Shown: positions 37,233 through 46,109, counted from the stretch's first letter. The stretch: 64,000 bases of DNA from Actinomyces vulturis (GCF_001687305.1 NZ_LZRK01000003.1:310001-374000); one strand, 5' to 3'. Notes: generated from the sequence alone by a model not told the origin. Program-made: numbers and translations.

Positions 37233-37856
37233 TCACTCAGCAGATTCTTCTTCGCTTGCTTCTTCAGATTCGACTTCAGCATCGGACTCGAGATCTTCAG
37301 CAGTGATCATCGCGCTTTCATCAACGATGTTAACTACAACAGTTTCACCGTCAACAATAGCCTCGACGCCCTCAGGGAAGGTGAGTTCCTCAACGCGAAT
37401 AGCGCTGCCAGCCTCAATACCGGTGACATCAACCTCAATATTCTCGGGGATGGAGATAGCGGGAGCGGAGGCGAGGATGGTGGTGGCCTCAATCATGGCG
37501 GAAGCACCAGCAATAACTTCACCGACGGTGGTAACGGCGATCTCAACCTCAACCTTTTCGTTGCGGTTCACGAGCACAAAGTCAACATGCTGCACGCCGG
37601 GACGAATAGGGTGGCGCTGAACAGCCTTGGAAAGCACGAGGTACTCTTCACCATCAACATCGAGTTTAATGAGGGCGTTGTCGTTGCCACGCAGAGCGAG
37701 AGCAGTCTCGTGTGCAGGGAGCAGGATGTGGAGAGGGTCAGCGCCGTGGCCGTATACGACACCGGGAACGAGTCCATCGCGACGTGCCTGGCGAGATGCA
37801 CCCTTACCGAAGTTCTTACGTTCCTGTGCGGACAGGACAATGGCCTTGTTTGCCAT
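37233..37856 (-). CDS. rplY: 50S ribosomal protein L25/general stress protein Ctc
   Basis: Two-domain L25 of 207 residues that binds 5S rRNA. The N-terminal part starts ANKAIVLSAQERKNFGKGASRQARR, and a TL5-type C-terminal domain begins near VEVEIAVTTVGEV. It ends in an acidic tail rich in Glu/Ser (ESDAEVESEEASEEESAE), common in actinobacterial L25. ATG 37856 has GAGGAG upstream; the frame extends to 37952 but the added residues are not L25-like. A 242-base gap upstream holds no gene. Confidence 0.95.
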   Translation of the reverse strand: MANKAIVLSAQERKNFGKGASRQARRDGLVPGVVYGHGADPLHILLPAHETALALRGNDNALIKLDVDGEEYLVLSKAVQRHPIRPGVQHVDFVLVNRNEKVEVEIAVTTVGEVIAGASAMIEATTILASAPAISIPENIEVDVTGIEAGSAIRVEELTFPEGVEAIVDGETVVVNIVDESAMITAEDLESDAEVESEEASEEESAE

Positions 37857-38098
37857 GAGATTTTCTCCTCGTTCAGCCCATGGGCTGAGGTGGTGGTTTG
37901 CAGGCGAGTAACAACGGTGGAAGAGCGCCTTAGGCACCACCACGTCGATCACGGAAGTTCGTCGTCAAACGCTTCCCTCGCCGAGGTACCCAGGAAGTTT
38001 ATCAACGCTTTGTCCATCCAAGAAACCCGAGAAGCGAGAAAAAACCAGATTTCTGTCACATTGAAGAAGAGCGATGTCGCGATAGGAGCGCTGTTAAT

Positions 38099-39115
38099 CT
38101 ACAAAACACTATCTTCGCCAGAAAGAATTCCATTAATACGATCGATACGACTATCAACCAGAGGAACGTCGAGATGAAAATCATCAGCAATTTGCTTAAA
38201 ACGCCACGCCCAATCGAAACGCTTGAGGGCCTCCAACTGACGCTCTCTCGCAGCCCCTGGCTCCTCCCGAGAAATATCTTCCTTAATCATCTGAAGACCT
38301 CGCTCAACATCATCGACGGGAATATCTAACGTTGCACCATCCCAAAGAAGATCATCACTACCTTCTTCTCGCGGCCTAACACCAACAACCTTCGCCCCAC
38401 AAGCAAGAGCATCAAGCCAGCGCGACGTCACATACTCACGATTTGGATGCGTATAATTAGCCGGCGACATCAAATTCGAGAACGCTAAAACTCTCTTTGC
38501 TTCTCTATTAGCCATCAATACATTTTCAATACTTTTTTGCGAATTATCGGAAAATGGTGGCCGCCCACGGAATGTTAAACCAATTCTTTTAGCAACTAAT
38601 TCAAGAGACACATCATCATCCCACAATACGGGCTGACGTCCGATCCGCTGAAGATCGATCGTTTTCTTTGAATTCATCCCCAAGACTTCAGATAAGACGT
38701 CGGAACCTAAAGGAAGCCAGGAAACAGTAGATGAAAACAACGCCCTCCATATTGACACCATTTCTAATTCAGTCACATACACGTGATCAAAAAACGAAAG
38801 GTATTTAAATGATTTCGGAATACGATTATCCCACCAACTATCAATCACCCAAGCAACAATTGTTTTATAATTCCCCTGCCTCCTCAAAAACCTCCGTGCA
38901 TATAAAAGATGTTCGGGTATGGGGCTAAGTACAATAAGGAAATCCCCTCCTCTGCTAATCGGAAGGCAAGAAAAAATCTTATCTATTTTTGTTACCCCCG
39001 AGTCCGAAAGAGTAAATAGATTTCCGGAGAAATACTTAGTCATTTTCTCGGCAAGTCGAGAGATAGGCTCCCATCCGAAACCATGTGGTTTTATATAAAG
39101 AACGTCAACATTCAT
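38099..39115 (-). CDS. Putative glycosyltransferase (GT-B, CgeB/Glyco_trans_1_2-like)
   Basis: A 338-residue protein with the style of a GT-B enzyme. N-terminal DVLYIKPHGFGWEPISRL is followed by VAWVIDSWWDNRIP and a C-terminal nucleotide-sugar half with YTHPNREYVTSRWLDALACGAKVVGVRPREEG, close to the Glyco_trans_1_2 (CgeB-like) pattern. A/T-rich composition sets it apart from rplY. It overlaps the upstream HprK-like/PqqD gene by 11 bases, so the two are translationally coupled and may act on the same product. This link suggests a sugar-adding step within the modification system. Donor and acceptor are unknown. Confidence 0.68.
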   Translation of the reverse strand: MNVDVLYIKPHGFGWEPISRLAEKMTKYFSGNLFTLSDSGVTKIDKIFSCLPISRGGDFLIVLSPIPEHLLYARRFLRRQGNYKTIVAWVIDSWWDNRIPKSFKYLSFFDHVYVTELEMVSIWRALFSSTVSWLPLGSDVLSEVLGMNSKKTIDLQRIGRQPVLWDDDVSLELVAKRIGLTFRGRPPFSDNSQKSIENVLMANREAKRVLAFSNLMSPANYTHPNREYVTSRWLDALACGAKVVGVRPREEGSDDLLWDGATLDIPVDDVERGLQMIKEDISREEPGAARERQLEALKRFDWAWRFKQIADDFHLDVPLVDSRIDRINGILSGEDSVL

Positions 39116-40238
39116 TTAAATTCCTTACTTCAATTAACACTCCTTGAGATACAAGCGTCCCCATTGCCTCTTCAACGAGACGCCACGATCCAGGATGTTC
39201 CCCTAACGTTGACACAACTTGAGCATGTAATTCAGTGATCGTCGCGGCATGTTCGCATGCCAGCCAAACAGCCGCCCCCGCCCCTCCAAGGATCAATGGC
39301 TGGTGCCCAACCAAAATAATGACGTGTCCTTCCGATTCGATTGCATCGGTCCACGGCGCACGAACAAAACGATCGTGCTCAGCAATCGGCCCATAATTAT
39401 GAGGATTTAACGTTGCTGTTCCGTCAAGAGTTCCGGGAATATGGCGATAACTCACTCCCACATCATTCTGATGTGCGAGTTGTTTTAGTAGATCTGCGCA
39501 TTTCGACTGATCGTGAAAACGTAACTTCCACGGTCCACCAGCCTGAACAAGAACTGAAGCTAAAAAATCCAGAGGGTTTTCTAATTTAAATAATGACGAT
39601 GTTTGGCCTATCACGTCTTCCATCGCTTCAGCCAAGGTCATCGGTATCAGTTCTTCACTACCTACCTTAGGACTACGCTCTGCTAATACAAGCGCCCCCA
39701 AAGATAGTTTCTCCGCGTTCGGAAGAGTAAGACCTAAATCAAGCGGAGAATAATCCTGTTTCGACGCAACAATCGAACGGCGAATTATTGAAAGGGGCTT
39801 TTGGTAAGGAAAAACCTCGCCAGAACGAGCAATCACAAGGGTTTCATCAGTGACATACCCGAACTCATGAGTGAGCATTTCACAGAAAGTCGTCTTCCCT
39901 GTACCCGACGGAGCTATCACACCAATAACCTTGCCCGAGTCCGGAGATGTTAACCCTGCAGCATGGAACATCAATGACCGTCCAGCATGCCAAGCAATCA
40001 GTAATCGAGTGAGATGCTGCGACACCCGATAGGTAATATCCTCCTTGGTCTCCCCCACAACCAAATCGTCATCGGAATGCTTATCGTCAGGATGAGTAAT
40101 AACACGGATTTCACGGTCAAGATGATCAAAATTATCGACAGTACAATGACGCCAAGCCTCACGCACAGGTGCAGCGAGTGAATCGGGGAGATCAGAAAGA
40201 TCAACAGCAATATTCGCACCAAGAATCTGAAGAATCAC
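39105..40238 (-). CDS. HPr-kinase-like P-loop protein fused to a PqqD-like domain
   Basis: A 377-residue protein with two recognisable parts. Residues about 60-250 resemble HprK-related kinases: a conserved FHAAGL before the P-loop, Walker A APSGTGKTT (109-117), then FGYVTDETLVI (the D/E pair) and a later PLSIIRR segment. Residues about 302-372 resemble a PqqD/RRE fold: HVIILVGHQPLILGGAGAAVW, TITELHAQVV, then LVSQGVLIEV. PqqD domains bind leader peptides of RiPP precursors, and HprK-like kinases phosphorylate some lasso peptides. Here the gene is coupled to a glycosyltransferase (11-base overlap) and divergent from the LCP gene. Whether it phosphorylates a peptide, a protein or a glycan is unknown. 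Confidence 0.72.
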   Translation of the reverse strand: MILQILGANIAVDLSDLPDSLAAPVREAWRHCTVDNFDHLDREIRVITHPDDKHSDDDLVVGETKEDITYRVSQHLTRLLIAWHAGRSLMFHAAGLTSPDSGKVIGVIAPSGTGKTTFCEMLTHEFGYVTDETLVIARSGEVFPYQKPLSIIRRSIVASKQDYSPLDLGLTLPNAEKLSLGALVLAERSPKVGSEELIPMTLAEAMEDVIGQTSSLFKLENPLDFLASVLVQAGGPWKLRFHDQSKCADLLKQLAHQNDVGVSYRHIPGTLDGTATLNPHNYGPIAEHDRFVRAPWTDAIESEGHVIILVGHQPLILGGAGAAVWLACEHAATITELHAQVVSTLGEHPGSWRLVEEAMGTLVSQGVLIEVRNLNEC

Positions 40239-40365
40239 TCAGGGGCCTCTGTAGGTAATAGTGAGAGTTAACAAGAGTGATGATACCGTGATTTCTATAT
40301 GACTTTCGTTGCGAGGGAATGGTGACCACCTCACTCACTTCCTTCACAACCAACACGGAGCATCC

Positions 40366-41607
40366 ATGGCAGCACACGAATTACTCGATTTCCCTAACGA
40401 GTCCGTTCCCTCAGACAAGGAATCCACGGGAATCGACGCTTTTGAAGAGGCACTCAATAAATCCGCCCCTATTTTTAGTAGTGAGTCCTCGGCGTCGCCA
40501 GACGACACTTCCACTTCAAAACGCCATTCATTGAAAAAACGACGGCCGAAGAAGAAAAATTGGTTCCGCCGACATAAGGCACTCACAATTCTCCTTATTC
40601 TCCTCCTCTTGGTAATGGGAACTGGGGTTGGCGGACTCTGGTATCTCAATCATCTGTTATCAGGAACCGAAAGGATTCCCGATCCGTTCCTTGGCCTCCC
40701 CGAACGCGCACCTCGGGGTACAACGACGGCAACGCGGCAACCTGTCAACATCCTCGTTTTAGGCTCAGACTCCCGTATCTCGGCAGGAGATCCCAGTACG
40801 TGGCAAGAAGGAGCGCAACGCACTGACACCATCATGCTCGTCCAGATCAACGGACAACGAGATCATGTCAATGTGATGTCCATCCCCCGTGACTCATGGG
40901 TAAGTATTCCGGCAAATAATGTTGTTCCACACGAAAGTTTCGCAAAAATCAATGCTGCCTATTCTTGGGGTGGCCCTTCGCTACTGATTCAAACCGTAGA
41001 AAATCTTACCCATATCCACATCGATCATTTCGCAATCGCAGATTTTGAGTCGTTTAAGACACTGACCGACGCGCTGGGAGGCGTTGATATCACACTAACC
41101 CAACCTCTAGATTTAACAGGGCTTCAACATTCCAATTCACAGAATATGATGCCGCCTGGCACTCACAAACTCACTGGCGAGCAAGCCCTTGTCTATGCTC
41201 GAGAACGCTATACCCTCCCGAACGGTGATTTTGATCGAATCAAACGCCAACAAAACTGGATTCGAGCAATTCTTATGGCGGCAATTAACAAAGATACTCT
41301 TACTGACCCTGTGAAACTGACCAGTTTCATCAAAACTGCTTCATCATCAGTTGCCGTCGACGAGGGCTTCACAACGTCAACGATGTTCGATCTCGGACGT
41401 GAATTACAAAATGTCCGCGCACAGGACGTCACTTTCTTCCAGGCGCCAATCGAAGGCACAGGGACATCTGAGGATGGCCAGTCAATCGTTATCCTCAACC
41501 ATGACCGACTAAACGCGGTTAGTGATGCTTTTATTCACGATACTGTAACTTCTTATGTCAACGAGCACCGAGATGAATTAAATATCCTCGGCACCGATGT
41601 GAACTAA
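40366..41607 (+). CDS. LytR-CpsA-Psr (LCP) family protein
   Basis: A 413-residue membrane-anchored ligase that attaches polyprenyl-linked glycans (capsule, teichoic acid or arabinogalactan) to peptidoglycan. It has a basic cytoplasmic N-terminus (KKRRPKKKNWFRRHK), a single membrane helix (about residues 75-100) and then the LCP domain. The domain carries NILVLGSDSR, RTDTIMLVQI, MSIPRDSWVSIP, DALGGVDI and ALVYARERYTLPNGDFDRIKRQ with the conserved Arg and Asp residues. ATG 40366 has GGAG 6 bases upstream. It faces the tyrosine kinase gene convergently across a bidirectional hairpin. Confidence 0.92.
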   Translation: MAAHELLDFPNESVPSDKESTGIDAFEEALNKSAPIFSSESSASPDDTSTSKRHSLKKRRPKKKNWFRRHKALTILLILLLLVMGTGVGGLWYLNHLLSGTERIPDPFLGLPERAPRGTTTATRQPVNILVLGSDSRISAGDPSTWQEGAQRTDTIMLVQINGQRDHVNVMSIPRDSWVSIPANNVVPHESFAKINAAYSWGGPSLLIQTVENLTHIHIDHFAIADFESFKTLTDALGGVDITLTQPLDLTGLQHSNSQNMMPPGTHKLTGEQALVYARERYTLPNGDFDRIKRQQNWIRAILMAAINKDTLTDPVKLTSFIKTASSSVAVDEGFTTSTMFDLGRELQNVRAQDVTFFQAPIEGTGTSEDGQSIVILNHDRLNAVSDAFIHDTVTSYVNEHRDELNILGTDVN

Positions 41608-41633
41608 TGTCCTCCCCGTACACACCAAAAGTA

Positions 41634-41664
41634 AGTGCCCCCAGAAAACGTTTCTGGGGGCACT
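41634..41664. terminator. Bidirectional terminator between LCP and tyrosine-kinase genes
   Basis: Perfect 14-bp stem (AGTGCCCCCAGAAA / TTTCTGGGGGCACT) with an ACG loop, in the 83-base convergent gap. The A and T residues at the loop side and a short T run on the plus strand (CTGCTTT) support termination in both directions. Confidence 0.75.
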
Positions 41665-41690
41665 CCTGCTTTAAGAAGAAATTTGTGCTG

Positions 41691-43379
41691 TCATTCAGAA
41701 GGCGGTGCAGGAGGAGGAACCTCTTGAGCACTCTGCTGACGAAGTGCTCGACGGGACGTCACAGCAGACTTGGCTTCCACGGAAGGCGGCTCAACGGAAG
41801 AAACAACAGCACTTGTTTTCTTCTCTTGTGAGATAGACATTGCTTCTATACCGGACTTACGACGTTTTTTGCGCCGAGGAATAAAACCGAGGATTTTCTT
41901 ACTTTTACCCTCATAGTAATAGTAGGACTGACCATAGTTACCATAACCGTAACCGTAATACACGCTACCGAGATTACGACGTGATGCACGGTTAAGCACA
42001 ACACCTAAAAGTCGTGCATCGACCTGCTTTAATACCTTGCCGCACAACTTTGCTTGCTCTTTATACGTGCCACCCGTCTCCATCACAAGAATCGCACCAT
42101 CTGTAAGAGCAGCAAGCAGCCCTGAGTCAGTAACAGGGAGGAGCGGTGGCGCATCAAAAATAACCATCGCTTCTTGTGACAAGCGATCAATCAAAGCCTT
42201 CATCCGCTGAGATCCGAGAAGTTCCGATGGATTCGGCGGAATACGGCCTGCAGAAATGACACGAAGATTTGGTTGTCCATCAATCTCTTGAGCAACAGCA
42301 TCAATCGTCACATCACCTGCCAGAACCTGAGTGAGACCAAGTGAACCATCGAGATCAAAAATCTTATGGACCACGGGCTTGCGAAGGTCAGCGTCAACGA
42401 GAATAGTGCGTTGGCCAGAAGCCGCCAGCATCTGTGCAAGAACCGCAGAGACAGTTGACTTACCCTCGCCAGGATTTGCACTTGTCATCACAATGGCTCG
42501 TGGAGGCTTATCAACGTCAACGAAGCGTAGGTTCGTTCGGAGGTGTCGAAGTGCTTCAGCAGCCTGCCCTAAGCCATCGACCTTCTTACGACCCTTAGCA
42601 TTGAGTTCACTTGACTTAGGAACAACAGCAAGAACACTCGTATGAAGAAGTTCTTCAACATCAGAGTTGTGACGAACGCGATTATCGAGAATACGGCGCA
42701 AGAAAGCAATGGAATAACCAGCAACGAGACCCGCAAAAAGCCCCATCATGGTTAACTTTTTAATATCAGGAGAGATTGGGGCTCCAGGCAAAACCGCAGG
42801 CTCAACAGGAACAACCTTTGTCTGGCTACGATCCATCTGTTCTTGCACTGCAGCACTAGCTGCTGCTGCAGCATCCTGGGCCGCTTGCTGCGCAGCAGCT
42901 TTCGTTTCCTCGTCAGCGTCAGGATCAATAACAGCGACCTCAGGAACAGGCGGAGCATCGGGAGCGCTGTAACTCTCCAAATTAGCCGCTTCAGCAGCGA
43001 CTGCAGGAATTGCTGCATCAGCCATCTCACGCGCACGCTGTGGGTCGGTCGACGTCACTGTCACGTGGATGATGGGGACGGATCCTTCTGATGAAGCAGC
43101 GAAAGATCCTCCAGGTCCATCGCCCACGGCCTCGTGGACTCGGTCTGCCACCGCACGTGAGGTAACAAGGGTCGCGTATGCCCCCGCCTTTTGCTGGGCA
43201 ATGGAGTTGGCTGAAAACGGGTCAGTACCAGTCACCACAACGAGACCACCACTAGTAGCCTGATACAACTTAGGTTGAGTTTGGGCGTAGCCAAAACCAG
43301 CGAGTCCTCCACAAACAATGCAAAAAACGATAAGGAGGAGATTTACGCGGGTTAGCCGCAGGAAATCCTGAATAGTCAC
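41691..43379 (-). CDS. Capsular polysaccharide tyrosine autokinase (Wzz domain plus BY-kinase)
   Basis: A 562-residue protein that controls glycan chain length and export. The N-terminal Wzz part has two membrane helices (about 15-35 and 215-235). The BY-kinase part has Walker A SANPGEGKST, Walker A' ILVDADLRKP and Walker B VIFDAPPLLP. A dense tyrosine cluster (nine Tyr in 16 residues, 474-489, bases 41913-41960) is the expected autophosphorylation site. A basic and then Ser/Pro-rich tail follows. GTG 43379 (VTIQDFLRLTRVN) is the preferred start because Wzz proteins begin here, but longer starts (to TTG 43436) are open. The adjacent phosphatase is the likely partner. Confidence 0.93.
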   Translation of the reverse strand: MTIQDFLRLTRVNLLLIVFCIVCGGLAGFGYAQTQPKLYQATSGGLVVVTGTDPFSANSIAQQKAGAYATLVTSRAVADRVHEAVGDGPGGSFAASSEGSVPIIHVTVTSTDPQRAREMADAAIPAVAAEAANLESYSAPDAPPVPEVAVIDPDADEETKAAAQQAAQDAAAAASAAVQEQMDRSQTKVVPVEPAVLPGAPISPDIKKLTMMGLFAGLVAGYSIAFLRRILDNRVRHNSDVEELLHTSVLAVVPKSSELNAKGRKKVDGLGQAAEALRHLRTNLRFVDVDKPPRAIVMTSANPGEGKSTVSAVLAQMLAASGQRTILVDADLRKPVVHKIFDLDGSLGLTQVLAGDVTIDAVAQEIDGQPNLRVISAGRIPPNPSELLGSQRMKALIDRLSQEAMVIFDAPPLLPVTDSGLLAALTDGAILVMETGGTYKEQAKLCGKVLKQVDARLLGVVLNRASRRNLGSVYYGYGYGNYGQSYYYYEGKSKKILGFIPRRKKRRKSGIEAMSISQEKKTSAVVSSVEPPSVEAKSAVTSRRALRQQSAQEVPPPAPPSE

Positions 43380-43456
43380 GAGGGCTTTATCTTTCTTCCA
43401 CACGAGCAGGTCGGGCAACCCACTCAATACGGTCAAGGGTACCGGTTATACACTTC

Positions 43457-44113
43457 TTAACGCATGAGCAGAGGGTAAACAGTGTCCAATACCGCGTCAA
43501 TCGATGATGCAACAGATACTGCTACAAACTCACCGCGCCGAAAGGGATCCACAATGTCACCCTGTTCAGTCGGCCGCAACTTTCTCTCAGAAAACTCTCG
43601 CAAAATCTGATCTGCAGTAGTTTGCACTACACTATTTGTCTGATCTCTATTAGTGAGCAAAACCTGTGCTGTTCGTCCCCATTGATCTAGAGTCCAGACT
43701 TTATCCAGCATTTCCGGATATTCATCAAGAATTCTGTTGCGATGATCCACCGTCATCGTAATAACAAATGCAGCTCGCTCGATTGCTCTACGGGTTAATG
43801 TTGATGAACGAAATTCTCGGCACTCGTCAAATGAAATCCCTCGTTTCATTGCTTCAGCAGCCATCAGAGGATCCATCTCACGACCATCCATACCAGGAAT
43901 CCCTGCGCTCACACAACTCCAACGCGCTTCAGGACCAAGTCGGTGTCGAAGAACTAATTCAGCGTAAGAACTACGAGAAATGTTTGCTGTGCAGACAAAG
44001 AGAATCCTGGGATTTCCTCCATGCCGCCTTTGCAATATTGGAGTTCGAAATATGTGGGGATCTGAGGAACCACCAAAAATTGAAATCTCACCGAAAGAGT
44101 AGCCCATATTCAT
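43457..44113 (-). CDS. Low-molecular-weight protein-tyrosine phosphatase
   Basis: A 218-residue phosphatase. The catalytic loop CTANISRS (Cys41 to Arg47, CX5R) and general-acid Asp in DIVDPF (Asp189) are intact. Compared with the usual ~150-residue family members it has an N-terminal extension of about 35 residues and an insertion before the DP motif. It lies directly upstream of the BY-kinase, so it probably removes phosphate from the kinase tyrosine cluster, the standard Wzb/Wzc pairing. It overlaps the PqqD-like gene by 4 bases, tying the two to one transcript. Confidence 0.92.
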   Translation of the reverse strand: MNMGYSFGEISIFGGSSDPHIFRTPILQRRHGGNPRILFVCTANISRSSYAELVLRHRLGPEARWSCVSAGIPGMDGREMDPLMAAEAMKRGISFDECREFRSSTLTRRAIERAAFVITMTVDHRNRILDEYPEMLDKVWTLDQWGRTAQVLLTNRDQTNSVVQTTADQILREFSERKLRPTEQGDIVDPFRRGEFVAVSVASSIDAVLDTVYPLLMR

Positions 44114-44391
44114 TCTACACTCTTCCTAAGAAAACCTTGTGAATGCAGATTGTCGACAAAATCCTGAATATCAGCAATCAGTTCACCCGGAGCCATTTCA
44201 TAGTCCTCCGATAAAAGTTGAGCAATCTCGGAAACAGCGGCGCCCTCAAGCAAGTAATCCCAAATCCTCACACCCGGTTCATGCACAACAACAGGAACAC
44301 CATCGGGAAGATAAGCAAGATACAGAAGCCTATTAAAGCCTTTACCGTATGTCAGATAAGCAATACGTTCATTGACAACGAAAGACATCAT
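44110..44391 (-). CDS. PqqD-like (RRE) small protein
   Basis: A 93-residue protein with the PqqD/RiPP-recognition-element pattern: beta strands ending in VVVHEPGVRIWDYLLEGAAV, a helix SEIAQLLSEDYEM and a final helix-strand IQDFVDNLHSQGFLRK. PqqD proteins hold leader peptides for modifying enzymes. Here the gene overlaps its neighbours by 4 bases on both sides (nucleotidyltransferase upstream, phosphatase downstream), with AAGAGG before the ATG. No obvious precursor peptide was found next to it. It could instead recognise an internal peptide segment or a protein of the capsule machinery. Confidence 0.72.
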   Translation of the reverse strand: MMSFVVNERIAYLTYGKGFNRLLYLAYLPDGVPVVVHEPGVRIWDYLLEGAAVSEIAQLLSEDYEMAPGELIADIQDFVDNLHSQGFLRKSVE

Positions 44392-45260
44392 GACCTCTTG
44401 AATAGTTTCGTTGATATTTCATGAACCGCTTCAGTATAGCGCCCAACAAATTCCCTCATAACTTCTGCTGTTGTCGGTGCCCTTCCTAAACGCATAGCCA
44501 AATGATCCGTATTGACAAAAAGACTCTTAGCAATAATTCGAGTTTTTTCTACAGGCCCTCGTGCGGCATGAAAACGAGCTTTCCACTCATCAAGGCGGCT
44601 TGCGCTTCCTTGAGAAAACACCATCCAAAGATCGTGTGTCGGGTCATCATAGTAATCGTCGAGTTCCCCTAGTGCAGCAGCAAGCCCAACCTGGGCACCA
44701 AGACGGCTCGCCAACGACCTCAGATCAATTTGCTCCCGCTCATTAAGCGCGCGCCATGCGCGTGAAAAATCAGCATCCGATTCACCACGTCCATTACGAG
44801 CAACATGCAGTAGCAATAACAATCGCTGGGCTAACAATGACGGAACAGGGCAGTTAATTCCGGCAATCACCTGGAAACGACGGTCTGCCCATAACGAATC
44901 AAACCAATCCGAAGAGGTCAGTCCCGGAAATACTCGATGAACATCAACATACCCCCAAGAATCGTGATGATATGTAGCAGCATGTTCGAAAGCAGAACCA
45001 GAAGCGAAACTTGTGACATGACGCCAACCATGTTCGGTCAATACATTGAGGAAAGCAGAAACCTGCTTAGGACGAACGATTACATCCGCATCGGTAGATG
45101 CCCATAATGGCCGTCCTATTGATTCGTGAACTGCTGGCCCTTTGATATGAAGGAGATCAATTCCTTCATCAGCAGCAAGTGTATGGAGTGCAGCATGAGC
45201 AAGATGCGCACGAACCCCAGCAGGAATCTGCGCGGTCATCTGTTCCGTCTGTTCACTCAT
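44388..45260 (-). CDS. NTP_transf_5-type nucleotidyltransferase
   Basis: A 290-residue member of the uncharacterised nucleotidyltransferase group (Pol-beta fold). It has LLHIKGPAVHESIGRPLWASTDADVIV with the KG and DxD (Asp57, Asp59) metal-binding pair, a YVDVHRVFPG third acidic segment, and helical C-terminal half. Related proteins accompany HprK-like kinases and PqqD proteins in lasso-peptide and other RiPP clusters, where they may modify a phosphorylated peptide. Here the gene leads a tight operon with a PqqD-like protein, a tyrosine phosphatase and a tyrosine kinase. The true substrate is unknown. Confidence 0.75.
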   Translation of the reverse strand: MSEQTEQMTAQIPAGVRAHLAHAALHTLAADEGIDLLHIKGPAVHESIGRPLWASTDADVIVRPKQVSAFLNVLTEHGWRHVTSFASGSAFEHAATYHHDSWGYVDVHRVFPGLTSSDWFDSLWADRRFQVIAGINCPVPSLLAQRLLLLLHVARNGRGESDADFSRAWRALNEREQIDLRSLASRLGAQVGLAAALGELDDYYDDPTHDLWMVFSQGSASRLDEWKARFHAARGPVEKTRIIAKSLFVNTDHLAMRLGRAPTTAEVMREFVGRYTEAVHEISTKLFKRS

Positions 45261-45332
45261 ACGTACAACTCTACTGGTGTTGATGCCGAGGAAACATCAC
45301 AACATCGCTTACTGGGCATGACTATGACACGA

Positions 45333-46097
45333 CTACAGGACAGCACGTACTTCGCTGACGGTTCGCTGTCCAGGCGCTGACCCCTGATGATCGAGTGAGG
45401 CCGTGGCGAAGGTCAAGAGAGAACCTGCACATCCCGGATGGAGCCGATACGGTACTCCGGCCTCTCCCATGACAATGGCAATAAGCCCCTGATGAGTCTG
45501 GCAAGATACCTCTCGCGCCCATGCAGCGAAGCGATCAGCTTCTGTAGTGCTGGGGGCGAAGCATGCAACTTTGATAATTGAACAACCTGTTGATTGCATA
45601 TCTCGAAAAAGAGTGGTCAATTCATCGTTATCGGGTACATTCTTCCAGTCATGAAAAGAAGTAATGGAGATAACACCTTCATCTATTGAATCAAAAAAAC
45701 TATTCGAAGCATCTGCATCATTAACAGTCCGATACTCACAGTCAATCACACTCAACTGATCGTTTTTAACAACCTCAACAAGAGCACGCAGGTAATGCCA
45801 ATAGTCGATTGTAGTAACTATGCCACGACCGCCTTCTTGGACCGTCCGGTATGTCCAAATCAGTGGAAGGTTAGGGTAGACTTGGCGAACCGTGTTGCGA
45901 ATCTGCTCCACTAATTCACAGGAAGGTACTCCATCAGGATGCAGAGTGTCGAGCCGTACCTCCACCACATCAGTACCCGCCTGAACCGCCAAATCAACTT
46001 GAACTAGTAACTCATCAAATGATGAAGCGGTGATGGGAACTGCAATCAGCGGCGATTCGGAAGATGCTCGAAAATGCCCAATCTGAACAGATGACAT
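45333..46097 (-). CDS. aroD: Type I 3-dehydroquinate dehydratase
   Basis: Shikimate-pathway enzyme forming 3-dehydroshikimate by a Schiff-base mechanism, 254 residues. The catalytic His lies in SITSFHDW and the Schiff-base Lys in CSIIKVACFAPS. The barrel start DVVEVRLDTL and the C-terminal GSLLTFATASLDHQGSAPGQRTV match type I enzymes. Many actinobacteria use the unrelated type II enzyme, so this is worth noting. No other aro gene is adjacent. It ends upstream of the nucleotidyltransferase gene and starts 12 bases after the Ppx/GppA gene. Confidence 0.92.
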   Translation of the reverse strand: MSSVQIGHFRASSESPLIAVPITASSFDELLVQVDLAVQAGTDVVEVRLDTLHPDGVPSCELVEQIRNTVRQVYPNLPLIWTYRTVQEGGRGIVTTIDYWHYLRALVEVVKNDQLSVIDCEYRTVNDADASNSFFDSIDEGVISITSFHDWKNVPDNDELTTLFRDMQSTGCSIIKVACFAPSTTEADRFAAWAREVSCQTHQGLIAIVMGEAGVPYRLHPGCAGSLLTFATASLDHQGSAPGQRTVSEVRAVL

Positions 46098-46109
46098 TGG
46101 ATTATTCCC

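Noticed and set aside
37218-38177. 319-codon open frame on the plus strand opposite rplY
   Set aside because: Lies across the L25 gene and its leader; low-complexity Asn/Gly/Asp composition mirrors the L25 codons.
38099-45260. Complete lasso-peptide cluster
   Set aside because: No transglutaminase-like peptidase, no asparagine-synthetase-like cyclase and no precursor peptide could be found in the window, so only a related tailoring-type system is proposed.
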